Assembly: GCA_022539475.1 (NCBI GenBank)
Contig: VCMS01000042.1
Span: forward strand, 1-64,000
DNA: 64,000 bases
Direction of reading: 5' to 3'
Source of the DNA: Gracilaria domingensis
Lineage: Eukaryota > Rhodophyta > Florideophyceae > Gracilariales > Gracilariaceae
Position 1 is the first letter of the stretch, and each line of letters opens with the position of its first letter. Made by a program: the position numbers and the translations under genes. Positions 11,554-23,342 of this stretch are shown here, one piece after another. The notes under the pieces are model-generated. The model worked only from the letters and a program-made list of their open reading frames with translations, did no database searches and was not told where the DNA came from.

Positions 11554-12729
11554 TGCTTGTGAATTCGTTCTTTACCCGGAGATACTCGCCACCTTTGAAC
11601 TTTTGGGGGGGAATCGGTGTGCGCGTAACTTACGCATCTACCCGAGAATCCTCCTGGCAGGAGAAGACTGATGTACTTCTTCGCTTCATCCGCATCACCT
11701 TGGACTAATTAACCAAAAGTCATTCCAGACGAGGCGTTTGCTAATTCTTCGTAGGCATTATACTTTCCCACGTGCTCTTGGAGTTTCATCCTTTTCGGCT
11801 TCGATTTCTTGCCAGATTTTTTCTTTGATGTTTTTTAACTTCTCCCAGCTTTAGACGTGCATGCTTCTTGCGTGCTGCTCACTTGAAAACATAACTGGGG
11901 AGGTACCAGAGAGTGGCCCAACACGAAACTGCTTTGGCATGGGCCCCCCTTCGGAATCCCTTTTTGTCGTGGCGGCGAGCTACTCTTCATCCGAGGAGTT
12001 TTCAATCAACACTGATACTTGGTTTTCATCTGTTTTTTTTTCCTTGGTACGTAGGTTGTATTCAGCTGCCGACTCAGATTTCGCTCTATGAAAGCTTGTA
12101 TGATACGGCGCAACCAGAGCGGTGTTGAAACCAACTGAGGTAGAGAGCGCCATAAGATTTTGAGTTTTCTCACTTGAAGCGCGTGGAAGGAGAGCACGAC
12201 CGGAACCTAATGAGAGGGACACAATATTGAATGAGGGATGTAGTGTAGATAGATGTGATGCATCAGAAGAACGTATGGAGAGTGCGAGCTGCTTTTCTTC
12301 ATAAGTGTCGTCATTGGGGAGTGATACATCATCGGAGAGGCGGTTGGAGAGAGAAGAGACGAGAGATTTGGTACCGCTGAGTCGGCGGTGTTTCGTTCGG
12401 ATAGGGGGAAGAGGGAACCGTGGGGCGCTGTAGCGGTGAAAAAAGGGTTTGGGTCATATCAGTGTCTACATAATCTCTGATGTTGCGCGATGGATGCGAT
12501 GGAGCTTGTGTGAGAGGCGCAGTGGGGGGAGCAACAGATGTACATGATGCTGCGGGGCGAGGGGCGGGGGGGTTGGTTGAGACGTTGGAGCTGAGATGCA
12601 GTGGTGCAACTCGTTCGAAATTGGTGGCATACGGAGCGAGAGAGAACACAGAGAAAGATAAATCACCGCCGTGCACGTGATGGTCGACGTACATCACCAT
12701 ATGCGTACTTCAAGGAGGGAAAAATTGGA

Positions 12730-13310
12730 AAAAACTGAAAAGTAACGCTTCTAAAATTTGACCCTATACTTTGCGGCCGGCGTGAATTCTACACTAGACA
12801 GTGCCGTACTGGAGAAGTCATTAAACAGCCATGGCACGGGTTTGATCAGTGCGATGTGAGCTCTGATGACTGCCCTTCCCTGTGACACATTATCCCGCAG
12901 TTCCATACAGGTACGTGAAACATGTAATGATTTTGACTCTATCTACGTTTGTATTGCGTTCTAGTTGGTCCTGACCTAATGCGGCACGAAGGATGTACGA
13001 ATGACGAGCGACAGACTATTTCCCGGATCATGCGAGTCACGTGCAGGTAGAGTTTCCACTCTATCTACGGTTTTTACACGATCTAGTTCTTGCTGGCCGA
13101 GTTTGACGCAAGCGCTTTACGAAGAGCAAGCGAACGGTCTATGAAAAACGGGCGCTAATGTAGAGGCTCGTAATTTACATCGCTAGTAAAGCTGTACGAG
13201 CGATTCAGATCGGAAATGTAGCACATTTATCACTCGAAACGTTGGTAGAACGTAATTGGCGAGGATTTAATGACTAACTGCTGTGTTATAATTCTCGCTA
13301 GGTGACGTTT
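12730..13310. other. stretch without a recognised gene
   Basis: AT-rich DNA with no open stretch of note on either strand. A pattern of the form gttctagttggtcctg / gatctagttcttgctgg recurs near 12957 and 13081, about 125 bp apart, hinting at old tandem duplication that continues into the degenerate repeats further right. Confidence 0.4.
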
Positions 13311-13505
13311 TGGTCCATCACTGACTTCAAATGGAAACTACGGAACAGGGAGGGCGTTGAGTGTAGATGGTGGAGCAGTAGACCGTGAATGTTTTGCATT
13401 ATCGGGACTGGAAGATATGGAGAAGTATGTCGCAATAACTTATCGAGAAGAGTTTTGCTTTTGTTTTATGTGTATTAACTCTGTGTCCGAGTACTGCTTC
13501 TTGCA

Positions 13506-13579
13506 GAGTTTTGATCCATGTTGATTAGGAACGTGAAGGTTAAGACCTTCACGGTCCTATTGAACATGGATCAAAACTC
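13506..13579. repeat. hairpin 1 (about 35-bp arms)
   Basis: An inverted repeat beginning GAGTTTTGATCCATGTT and ending with its near-complement, with almost no loop and only a few mismatches. It can form a stem of about 35 bp in DNA or RNA. Confidence 0.75.
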
Positions 13580-13602
13580 CGGGAACTAAAATGAATTTAT
13601 GA

Positions 13603-13658
13603 TGTACTGTTGTAATGTACTGAAAGGGTTTAACCCTTTCAGTAAATTACAACAGTAC
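13603..13658. repeat. hairpin 2 (28-bp arms)
   Basis: Near-perfect palindrome with arms starting GTACTGTTGTAATGTACTG; I see one mismatch in the stem apart from the central base pair and there is no loop. It lies 24 bp from hairpin 1. Confidence 0.8.
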
Positions 13659-14264
13659 ACCATACATTCCTGGTCGTGTTTGCGCTCTGTTACTAGCTTT
13701 GCGTCAGTAAATGGCTTTTTGAGATGTTGCGATGAGTGGCAGGCTGTGGCACAGGAGACCTTGAGGGTGGATCGCGTAGCAGTAAACCGTGAATGTGTGG
13801 CATTATCGGGACTGGAAGGCATCTAGAGGTACGTAACACGAACGTCTCGAGAAAGCATTCGTGTGTGTTATCTGAGTACTAACCGTGTGTCTGATTACTG
13901 ATTCTTGCGGAGTCTTGATTCTTGAATAGGAACTTGAAGGTGTCTTTGGATACGAGCACTGGAAGATTTGGAAATGTAGGGATATATCGCATTGAAAGGG
14001 GTGTGTGTGCGCTATTGGTACTAACTGTATGTCAGTGTGTGCTTCTATGCGGTGCCGCGATGAAATTGTGTGGACGGTGATCGGGACTGAAAGAGATGAA
14101 GAGGTGACAGTTTCAGTTATCGAGGAGACGTTTTTTGGTGCCGTTGAGTATGGCTACTAACTTTGTGTCCGTTTACGGCTTTCTGTGATGATGCGATCGA
14201 GATACGTGGAATGTACGAAGAAAGAAGTTACATGCAACAGCCGATGAAGAAGTGGTGAGGATGG

Positions 14265-14391
14265 GTTCTGGGTCTCATCCTGCGGGTGTTTTGAGGGCAC
14301 TCGAGTCGCGGTAGAGCTCACGGGGTACTACCCTTTGAGCACCACCGCGACTTGCGAAGAATCAAAACACCGGCAAGATCAAACCCAGAAC
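14265..14391. repeat. hairpin 3 (about 50-bp imperfect arms)
   Basis: The left arm starts GTTCTGGGTCTCATCCTGC and the right arm (14341-14391) is its imperfect complement with several mismatches and a one- or two-base bulge; the loop is about 27 bp. The size and imperfect pairing resemble a microRNA precursor or a small foldback element. Confidence 0.7.
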
Positions 14392-14399
14392 AGTGGTAC

Positions 14400-14905
14400 T
14401 GAAGCGAATGAATGCTACCGCCGTAGTATTCTCGGAGGCTCGCTGAGTTCGGTCCACACTGGTCCGCTCTCTACATTTTCTGTGTAGTCCGTTGGTGGGC
14501 CATCCGAATGGGCCCACTTAACTGGAGCACTAGCAAAAGTGGAGGCCTTGGAATATGGTTCTGGAATCTTTCATACTAGCTAGTTTTAGATGTCCAGGAT
14601 CAAAAACATAGCTTCCTTTAGCATTATTCAGAATCATTCAGTAGTCATAGTTTTCTCTACTTCTTACTTCGAAAAGGAACGACTAAAAGTGCAATGTAAC
14701 ATATGAACAACTAGCATTTCGAAACTACCATTTTTGGACTGCTAAGTAGCAAAACGAAAACACAGACGATGGCCTCTTATCTTATCGTCGTAATGTTTTG
14801 GTCTTTTAGATTATGAAGTTGGTCTTTCAACGGCTTTGGGCATCTTTTCCAATGATTGTGGACAATGTACAGACAACTTATGGTTCCCGGAAACCCAAAA
14901 TCATT
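14400..14905. other. stretch without a recognised gene
   Basis: I see no coding stretch, repeat or hairpin of note here. Confidence 0.4.
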
Positions 14906-15400
14906 TTACAATTGTTCAATGCGTCGAAGATCCTCCAAGGTTGGTGCGCGGTTTAAGTAGACTCTCTCATAGCGACTTACAATGTTTTCCAACAAAATCA
15001 TAAGATATTGATGTTGGTTTCCTACGTATATGCAAGCCATATGGTCCACCGGCCTAATCGACAACCTGGTAGCTACTTTGCGAAGTGCACAGAGTAGTTT
15101 TTGGTGTGACGTAGGACCCGCAACATTTGCGGCGTTCTTCTGCTGCAGTATCAACGGTTCTTCCTTCGTGAGGTTTTCATTTATAATTGAATACATTTTA
15201 AGTGTAATGCGAAGGATCCTTTGAGAGGATGATGAATGATAAACAGGATTGTCACTCAGATAGTCTGGAACCATCGATAAGGTCACGAACGACAGTGTGG
15301 ACTTTGGGAGTTCTTCTAAAGTTTGTAATTCCAGATCGGTACGCTTCACGAATGATGGCTGCGGCGAAAAGCACATTATGAACTGCCCCAGTCTGCTCAT
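14906..15400 (-). CDS. hypothetical protein, 164 aa
   Basis: An open frame with an ATG start at 15400 that encodes 164 residues with a balanced composition: charged, a Leu-rich middle (residues 60-90) and a helical C-terminus (RAPTLEDLRRIEQL). No domain is recognised. It could be a second gene of the decayed tnp2-like element to its right, an old host gene remnant, or chance. No paralogue is seen in the window. Confidence 0.25.
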   Translation of the reverse strand: MSRLGQFIMCFSPQPSFVKRTDLELQTLEELPKSTLSFVTLSMVPDYLSDNPVYHSSSSQRILRITLKMYSIINENLTKEEPLILQQKNAANVAGPTSHQKLLCALRKVATRLSIRPVDHMACIYVGNQHQYLMILLENIVSRYERVYLNRAPTLEDLRRIEQL

Positions 15401-17296
15401 CGTTCATAGCGATGAGTTCTCCATCGTACTATACTACGTTCATGGTGTTTGAAGTTAGACCGTCGTACTCGGAGTGGTTCCGACATGAATTTAATGGGGC
15501 TAGATTTATTTGGCTCTCACTGGTGGAGTTGCTGCCTCAAAACCCAAATGCAAAATTTTTCTTTCTAGAGGTTTGACCTTTTGCACTGTCTTGGCTGGTA
15601 GAATTGCTCTTAGTCACTATGTGACCAGAGTTCGAATTTTAAATGTTCTACGATAATGATGTTCACTTTTGGAGCGAAGGTTTGGACGACTATCAACCGT
15701 TGAGCTGGTGCAAGACGCCCGGAAGAAGCGGAAAAAGAGCCATTCTCAATATTTTCAATTACTCGGTGAAAATGATTTACTTCCGTTAACATTATGTTGT
15801 CTTTTATTATAGGGAGGTGCGGGAAAGGCCATTGCGTTTGAAGTGCTTAGTTCATTCCAGATTCAACCTTCTTTGACAGCAAACCATACCTTTCGGCCTT
15901 CGCACGCAGCTCAATGTATACTACCTTCGCTGACGGCCCCTCCCAGCCCTAGAAGTTTCTACCTAAATTTGCGTTTCAACCGCATATGGTAGCACAATAG
16001 ATGCTCTAGAAAACAGAACGTCTCTGCTCTCTTCACCCATGGTCTTGTGAAAGTTTTTAAATCCCTCGAGATTTGGATGATGTTCCTCTATTTTTTTGTT
16101 CGCTTTCTGAATTATCTACCTATGATGTAAGACGCTTACGTTGGTAAAAATCGTTGGACACTGACAGTCCATTTCCAATGTCTTTCCATTTAAACTTACA
16201 TGTAACGATACGGAATCACTTTCATTGCCAGTAGGTAGTAGAGCTGCCACTGAAATTCTCCTTGTTGATGTAGCTGTTCCTTCCCTTTCACAAGAAGAAA
16301 ACATTGGGTTGGCCTTTTTTATGAAAGTCATCCAAAACGCCTTCCTTCTCCAATTCAGAGGTAAGATTTCTTCATCATCTTCTTCCCCGAGATTGTCGAA
16401 TCCTTTTCGCTTAAAAGTAAAAAGAGCGGAATCTTTCAAACATCGCGCACTGATCTCACTTGTAAGAGCAACCGAAACGTTTTCTGCAACACAGTTAATC
16501 TCTTAAATTCATTGTGAAGATTTTGATGTAGTACAGCCCGCCCACTCCAAGAGGGCTCTACCAAACCAAGTGGTAATGTCACGGGCCTTGGCACACTTGG
16601 ATGAAATGTACCATGTGGAGCTCGCGTGCGCTTGCAAGTCAAGGAATAATTAGCTGAATAGTTTAAGTTGACTAATTTAGATTCAATATTTACTAACTAG
16701 TAGAGTTGATACGCGGCCGCACAGAGAAGCAAAAGAATATGCAAAAAATATCCGTATGATATTCGAATGAAGTGCGAAACATATACAAAAAGATAAACGA
16801 AGGACATGCATGTTTTATTCAATGGACGTGACCTGGGATATTGCTCTTGATATACCAATGATTTTCAAAGTATGAACGAATGATAAACGAGAGAAAAACG
16901 ACTGTGGAGATAATTTCAGAACAGGTTTGCACAGCAAACGCTTGATACAGAAAGTAATTGATTTGTATTTAATTCTAAAATTCGATTCACAATTTTGTAC
17001 GCGTTACAGGTGAGCATGCCACTGTTGCGTGATAGATTTCTCACGATCTCCAATCACTGTTGTAAAATGTTACTCTATGAGACCCCTTAGTTGCTCCGCT
17101 CTATTGATCTCTGGCATGAGCTGATTGAGAAAGAATCGCCTCTCCTCATTGTCCGGGAGCGCTATCGAGAGCGAGATTGAATTGATACTCTCCACAGTCC
17201 GGGTTGTATCTTGAATACTACCAAGCTTTGTTCGACTAGATAGAGATAATGAAGGTACTGCACTTACTCGATCCAATTTCAATCCATACATCCAGT
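15401..17296 (-). other. minus-strand coding-like scraps, unassigned
   Basis: Short open stretches on the minus strand (16116-16439, acidic then basic, with LNWRRKAFWMTFIKKA; 16436-16642; 17070-17309 ending in a Glu/Arg-rich helix) suggest decayed coding DNA in the same orientation as the tnp2-like transposase to the right. I recognise no domain. The AT-rich part 16650-17060 shows nothing. Confidence 0.3.
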
Positions 17297-19177
17297 CTAC
17301 GCGGACCATATTAAACCGTCGAATGCGTATGAGCTGCTCTCCAGATGGCCTTTAGGATACTTCGGCTTTCCAAATCTCACCAATGCGGCCGTTAAACTTT
17401 TCTCTTTCACCCTGACTGCTAGGAGATAACTGATCTCCTGCATAGTGGTCTTATAAAATTTCCTCTGCAATCCTACAACGCTGCCTAGCGCGTTGGGCCT
17501 TGTCCAGTAATTTGCCACGATATTCAGACCTGCATTCAAATTGTATCTCGACATCATCGTTAGCGATAAGCGCTTTCAAAAAGAGGAGTAAGTTCTTAAT
17601 ATCGAGTTCATAAGTCCTAATTTGGGGCACACTGCGTGCAAAATCACGGACCTGACGATCCATCTCTGTGCCTTGGACAGGACAGCGTTTTCTTGCCATT
17701 TCAGGCCCATAGGACCATTCGGATACGAGCAAGAGGCATTAAATTGCCTCTTGTTCTGTGCAGAAAATCGGCTTTCATCAGTGTCGTGTGTTAGATATCC
17801 TCTCTCATACACTTACCAACAACGGGGGTTCTCTGAGCTCCCTACGTTCTGTTCCTGACAAGCGTTGATGCCCTTCAACTTTCCTATGAAAGACCCATTG
17901 CACTTGCGAAGAGGAACAAATTATGCGATTTGGGAAACAGATTCGCATCTGGCCGGTGCGCTGAGTGCACCATGTTACTAAGTCTTTCTGCAAACCCGTT
18001 CAATGATAAACTGCGATACATTGCGTAGCGAGCCGCGTTCCAATAGCATATAAAGAAAGTGTAGTACAGCGTGAATAGTAGGAGGTAAACAAACTGCGTG
18101 CTCTTCATCGACGTAAAATATGGCGACAAAAAGTGAATAGGCGGCCTCTATCATGGTCTTTAAATTTTTGACATTGGAACTTGAAGGCGTGATACAGAAC
18201 AGAATATGGGTTATTATTGACTGTAACGTCAAAGCTTAGAAATCCTTACATCAATTTTTGCACCTCGGAACAGAACGGGAGCGTAATAGAGAGCAAGATT
18301 CTTGTAGTCTTCAGCTTTGAATCCTGAAATATGCTCAAAAGACTCTGGTAGCCTTCCCCACTCTGCTGGAAATCCTTGATAACCGCTTGAGAGTGATAGA
18401 TTAATCCAACTAGCAATTGAATGGCGTAACGCAAAAGGAGAGTTTTTTAAGCGCACCTACTTATGAGATACAATGCAAAGAGATGCTGCGTGCCTCACCC
18501 ACCCAAGAAACATTTGGTACATAGAATCGTAGGGCGAACTCTGAACAACTTCAACTGAGATTTTTGATATTTCTGACCCTCTCTTCACACCCATCTCTTT
18601 CCTTATTTTTGCCCATTCAGCACCTCACTGCATCAATTGTACGGAAGAATCAATCTCTTTTCCAACAGCAAAAACTCTTTGTGGGACTTTGGCCTGGGGC
18701 ACTCAGACTCAATCCATTTGCTCCTTTCATCGTATAAATGTCCGTTCATGGCCTTCTTTCTGTACTTTGTTCCAAGTTCCGGGAGCAAGGCGTAGACAAT
18801 ATCCAACCCTTCGAGCCATCCTGTTACATCTGCGATAAGGTGCTGAGCATTATGACCTTTCAAGCCAATTGTTTTAGTGGCTGCCGGCCAGTCCGCAGTT
18901 GTGAGTATGATAAATGCATACTTTTTCTCAGCTTTCTATCACAACACAACACTGTGACACCATTTTCGATATCTCTAAGATCTGCTACAATTGGTTCAAA
19001 GAAACTGTCGAATAACGTTTGATCATGGGCCTCTGGCGAAAATAACGTGATCAACCTGTTTAATGCCTGAAATCGAAGAATACAGCTTAGGTTCAAAACT
19101 ACAAATATCATTAGCCATGAATACTTGCCTGTCTTCCGACTGTCGAATACCTCAACCCCGTTGGAAGCGAATTTCAT
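17297..19177 (-). pseudogene. decayed tnp2-like (CACTA/Plavaka-type) DNA transposase
   Basis: Successive minus-strand blocks match the tnp2 transposase pattern in the right order. At 18860-19177 there is a hydrophobic NLS-x-LR-like start followed by FSPEAHDQTLFDSFFEPI and a DLRDIENGV segment. Next comes a KGHNAQHL block (18633-18863), then GFKAEDYKNLALYYAPVLFR (18229-18456), an HAVLHFLYMLLERG stretch (17978-18232) with ERLSNMVHSAHRPDANLF after it, then EIQFECRSEYRG (17451-17732) and RKFYKTTMQEISYLL (17297-17557). Blocks lie in different frames; for example the change at about 18860 is a one-base shift (LKQLA then LKGHNA). The family cuts and pastes DNA in the nucleus. No terminal repeats were found. 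This copy is dead. Confidence 0.5.
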
Positions 19178-19896
19178 AGAAACTTATAACACTTCATTGT
19201 CGAGCAGAACCCCAGCGACGCGATCGTCTCTCAAGGTGTCCTAGTCCCTGCCGTCTTGATGAAGTGAAATTAGGGGTGAGCTGTGCGAACACGGATAGTG
19301 CCGGTGTAAGACCGCCCGTGGTACGGGATATACTTACGGAGGTTGTGGTGGAACGGTCTTGAATCCGTGAGTCCAGCAACGGGCGATACAGTGGGCGGGG
19401 AGGAGGATACCATTGGCTGGAGTAACTAATAGGAGCAATGGGGACAAAAAAGAGGAAAACCAAACAGAAACCTTCGGCAAGCGGCAGCAGATCCTGCGAC
19501 GGAAAACGGGGTTGTGTATTAAAGACAAGCGGGAAGAATATCTATACAGATTCTGGAGTTCTAGTAGTTGCAGCTAATAAAATATCTGCATGATAAACAG
19601 TGTCTGAAGACTGAATGAGTGCTGAGGAAACAGCCACAAACGATTAATATTGCCTAAATGATGCCGAGCAGTGAAGCTAGTACGTACCTTACGCTGTGAC
19701 ACTCCTAAGAAAGTTGTACACTTTGCGCAAGCGAGTCTAGATCAGACCCGAACTCAGTTGCCCGATACGGAAGGTGTAAGTGTCCAAGAGCTCACCTCTC
19801 ATATCGTAACCGACAAATTCGTTAAATAAAATAAAAACATATAATTCAGGCCTAAGCACATCCATACACGTGGTGCACGTGACCACCGGCGGCATC
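19178..19896. other. stretch without a firm gene
   Basis: Two overlapping minus-strand open stretches (19194-19463 and 19334-19528) lie just upstream of the tnp2-like transposase and may be remains of its N-terminus or leader, but show no domain. The rest, up to the Copia-2 LTR, shows nothing; CACGTG-type palindromes occur at about 19868-19882. Confidence 0.3.
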
Positions 19897-20337
19897 TGTG
19901 AATGATGTCCACGATCTGTTGAGAATATCTATAATCTGTGGGCCGACGAAGCAGTCTGTACTTGTAAAGTATAGATAATGATTACAGTACAACCTGGAGG
20001 TTTACTTGCGCTGGCCTGGTCAGCGCCACATAACGTCTAGAAGCTGTAATCAACCATGGATCGGAATCTTTATATCTACTCATACTTCACAGACCAACAT
20101 TGTGACTTGTGAAACCCGTATATAAGATACTTCAGTATTCTACACTGGTTAAAGACGAAGACCACCATCATTATTGTTTCAACTCTACTCTACAGACCTT
20201 TTGTCTTCTTTCGTCGTACGTCCGCGCTTTGCGCCTGTCGTAGACACCACGCGATTGTCTGTTCCCGCTGGACCCAGCGTCGCATCGGGACTAACGCGAT
20301 CCTTTTGCCAGTGGTTTGAACCGGCCTTCGTTTGATA
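19897..20337 (+). repeat. 5' LTR of Copia-2
   Basis: Begins TGTGAATGATGTCC and ends GTTTGATA. It pairs with 24793-25233 at identical length (441 bp). It contains CCCGTATATAAGATA near 20117, a good TATA-box candidate for the element's own promoter. Confidence 0.9.
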
Positions 20338-21313
20338 GTTATATCTGTCACCGGTCGCGTTGACATTTCTCAGACAAATATAACTACGCAATGTCGGGCA
20401 ACAATCAGAACTCCTTTGAAGCTCTTCGCACGGAATGTCCCAGATTGATTACTGGGGATGTCACGCTGCAGGAGGCACAAGTAACAAGCACCCCTGCGGT
20501 GCAATACGAAGCTGATGATCCAGATCAGCTTGCTCCAAACCCATCTTCCGAAGAACATGCTCAGTACCTGTAAACTGTCGAGACGTAATGCAATGAAATT
20601 CTTGAAGCTCAGATGTCTTCAAATGTTTCTGAGGAGACACTTGGGTTGAGTAAACGGCAACCTTTTGTAGTCATGCAATTGAAGCCATGCCCAAGCAACT
20701 TGCTCAACGTTGAGTTGCGTTTCTGGTTTCCAGCGGTGTACATGTATCTCGACGACGAATTTTTCCAAGATCCCTTGCTTTAATCGAGTGCTTGGTTCAA
20801 GGCAAATTTATGCCAGCCACAAAGGTTAGGAGCCTCGGAAGCCACTGCAATCTTCTGGAGGGGAATACACTGGTCGTCAGATGGAAGGTTCTTCACAGAA
20901 CGTTGCGACACAGAACGTTTCGGCTACGAATGACGGTACCATTGCCGGTCAGCATGGTATTGGAACTCGTCCGAAACCAGTTGCACACACGACAAACGGC
21001 ATTGTCGAAGAACCACGTGCCAAACGTCTCAAAACAGCTCATGGCAATGATGCTACTGATGCTCAAGTCCAGAATATATCACCTACACTTCAATTTGGCA
21101 GTGATATTTCTCGAGACAGTAACAACAGGTCCATCTCCAATGCTTTCAAAGTCGTAGGGAATCACTCACAGGCTTACGGTAGCAGCAGAAATGGAAAATC
21201 TCTTGGAATAAGTGCTTTGATGAATTCATAACAGGGCAGAGAAAGTTTAGTGGGCGATGCGATGAAGATTTGTCTTCCGCCTTTCTACTCTCTGAGAGAT
21301 TTCCGCGCGTTTG

Positions 21314-21500
21314 CCCTATAAGAAATTTTTTCAAAATTGTGAACTTAACATGAAGGCGATTTGATGTTGTAGACCCTCATATTACATTCATTAAGCCTTC
21401 CGCGCGACCTCCATTTTGGCACGGTGCATATTAAATTATCAATTTTTTCAATTTTGTGAATGTCATATGAGGGTGTGCTGAGGTTGTTCTCATTGCATGG
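21314..21500. mobile_element. 187-bp half-length CCCTATAA-type element inside Copia-2
   Basis: Matches the left half of the 393-bp elements at 3014 and 43362 (CCCTATAAGAAATTTTTTCA onward) and ends at GCATGG. TTG lies on both sides (21311-21313 and 21501-21503), as if this shorter form moved on its own, although a 3-bp match can occur by chance. Confidence 0.7.
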
Positions 21501-21780
21501 TTGATGTACAGTTCTCGGACGAAGAAAAGAACATTTTTGAATGGAATGAAAATCGTGGGTATGTCGCAGTGGACAGCACTGCGGTGCAAAAGCGTGCTGA
21601 AGCATTTCTCGCCAACTCATCTTTTGTTCACGCTCGAACATTTGCGACAGACTTGCAAACAGAGATGGAAGTCATGTTCTCGGAACTTGCAATGGGAGAA
21701 AGCACACACTTCAAAGGCGTTCTCATGGACACCTGTGCGAACAAATCCTCTGTTATGTCCTATGCGCAATACCGTGCTGA

Positions 21781-22950
21781 TTGCGAGGAATTAATCTCCC
21801 CATGAGCATCAACACGTCTACTATCCATTCTGTGTTCAGAATAGGAGACGCTTTGAAGTCAATCGGCACAGCTGTGGTCCCAATACCTTTTCATCACCTC
21901 GATTTGGTAATTGAAGTTAATTTCCAGAACATGAAGGACAATATGCCCACGTTGCTGAGCATGAAGGAAATGCTGGAAAACGGATTCGATATTAGCATTC
22001 AAGACGCAGTAGTGAAGTTTAAAGACACAGGACACAAGCTTGCACTAAAGAACTACTTCCTGATTCATTGCTACAGTCCAAGCGACATTAGTTACTCCAT
22101 GTACACCCAGTCCGAGATTCGCAAACTGCACGGCGTATTCGGCCATCCTTCCGTGCAAGCCCTGTACAATTTGCTGAAGCGGGCAAGCCCGGACGAGAGG
22201 AAACCCACTGTACGCATGCCGCTAGAAGAAACCGTCCGGGAATGCGAAATCCGCATTCGACACTGCAAAAACGCGCCGATTCAAGGTTACGATTGGAACG
22301 GATGACCTACTCTCTAATCATATCGTTGGAGTAGATGTGATGTACATCGACAGCAAACCTGTTCTTCATCTTGTTGATGAAGCTATGCATTTCAGTGCAG
22401 CTCATTTCTTAAGAAACCTGTCATCCCAGCATGTGTGGACGACCCTACTGAAGTGTTGGAGCCGTGTGTACCTGGGGCCTCCGGACTTTTCGCACGTTGA
22501 CCAAGGCTCCAATTTCTTATCAGCTGAGCTCGAATCCAGCGCTACCGTTGATGGTGTAACTGTAGTGGAGGCAACTATGGAATCACCTTCAACTATGTCG
22601 CATGTATAGCGCTACCACGCACCGCCCCGCGTCGCTTATAGCAAAATTCGAGACTCCACGCCCAGGTCGGAAACCAATAAAGAATGCCTGCAGATGGCAG
22701 TGAAGAGTGTCAACAATACAATTGGTTTTGAAGGTCTCTGTCCTACGTTGTTGGTTTTTGGGGCTCTTCCACGTCCAGCAAAGAAGGGTTGTTCCGAAAC
22801 CCCAACTACAGCGAGCTAAACCCATGGATGAAGCACGGCAAGGCAGTTCAGAAAGAGCAAGCGGGGCGAAGAATAGGTTTTGCCCTTAAGCGCGACCATG
22901 GACCGAAGGCGATCGAAGCCAGTGCTGAACTTCGAAAGCTCCCAGCAGGA
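21781..22950 (+). pseudogene. Copia-2 pre-integrase and integrase region (fossil)
   Basis: Contains NGFDISIQ, the zinc-binding IRKLHGVFGHPS with paired later cysteines, and an integrase core with VDEAMHFSAAHFL and FSHVDQGSNFLS, matching the second Asp region of the catalytic core. Part of a broken element. Confidence 0.75.
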
Positions 22951-23342
22951 ATTCTCGTTTTCGTCTAGCGAGATAGCAGTAAGCAATGATAGGGCCCATT
23001 CCCATTTATTCAGATTGAAGGCGAAACTGTTATGGTGCAACTTCCATGGGGTCGCAAGATCTATCGATTTACTGTTGTTAAACCTGTAGTTTCGTCCGCA
23101 CTTCAGGAGCCTGGTCCTAGCTCCTCCCATGCGATCATATCTCCACCTCTTGCATCCAATCTTGCTCACTCCGCTGAGGACGGAAATGATACATCCGCAG
23201 TTACCATGAACAACGATGCATGCACAGCAATGTTCGGCTCAACCCGGATTGTCATTGCCGACAAAGAATCGATTGATCTTTTTCGGGAGGCACGCGAGGA
23301 CGAACCAGAAGGGCTGAGATTACACGCAATGGGACGTTCAAA

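Larger units (their letters stand above)
7800..12700 (-). mobile_element. Gypsy-3, LTR retrotransposon remnant on the minus strand
   Basis: Minus-strand Ty3/Gypsy remains in the order expected from right to left: a Pro-rich gag-like block (about 12329-12700), a retropepsin (about 11194-11553), an unassigned stretch (about 9819-11130), RNase H (about 9323-9814), integrase zinc-binding domain (about 8877-9074) and integrase core (about 8410-8769). I could not recognise a reverse transcriptase in the expected place. No LTR pair was found, so the outer limits are approximate. It is heavily broken and probably among the oldest elements here. Confidence 0.7.
13310..14210. repeat. degenerate tandem units, non-coding
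   Basis: A unit of roughly 300-400 bp recurs with heavy divergence. Landmarks that return in order are: TCGGGACTGGAAG (about 13398 and 13806, variant near 14080), a GTCGCAATAACTTATCGAGA-type stretch, then ACTAAC or TTAACT followed by GTGTC and a short ACTG/ACGG motif (about 13475, 13880, 14020 and 14156). No frame stays open through the units, so they look non-coding. Two hairpins sit at the unit junction near 13506-13658. Confidence 0.55.

Noticed and set aside
13310-14400. CRISPR-like array
   Set aside because: The units are long, diverged and without regular short spacers, and the DNA is eukaryotic.
20301-20337. tRNA gene or tRNA-like end in the Copia-2 LTR (GGTTTGAACC words)
   Set aside because: The GGTTCGAACC-type palindrome resembles a T-arm, but no acceptor or anticodon stem can be drawn around it.
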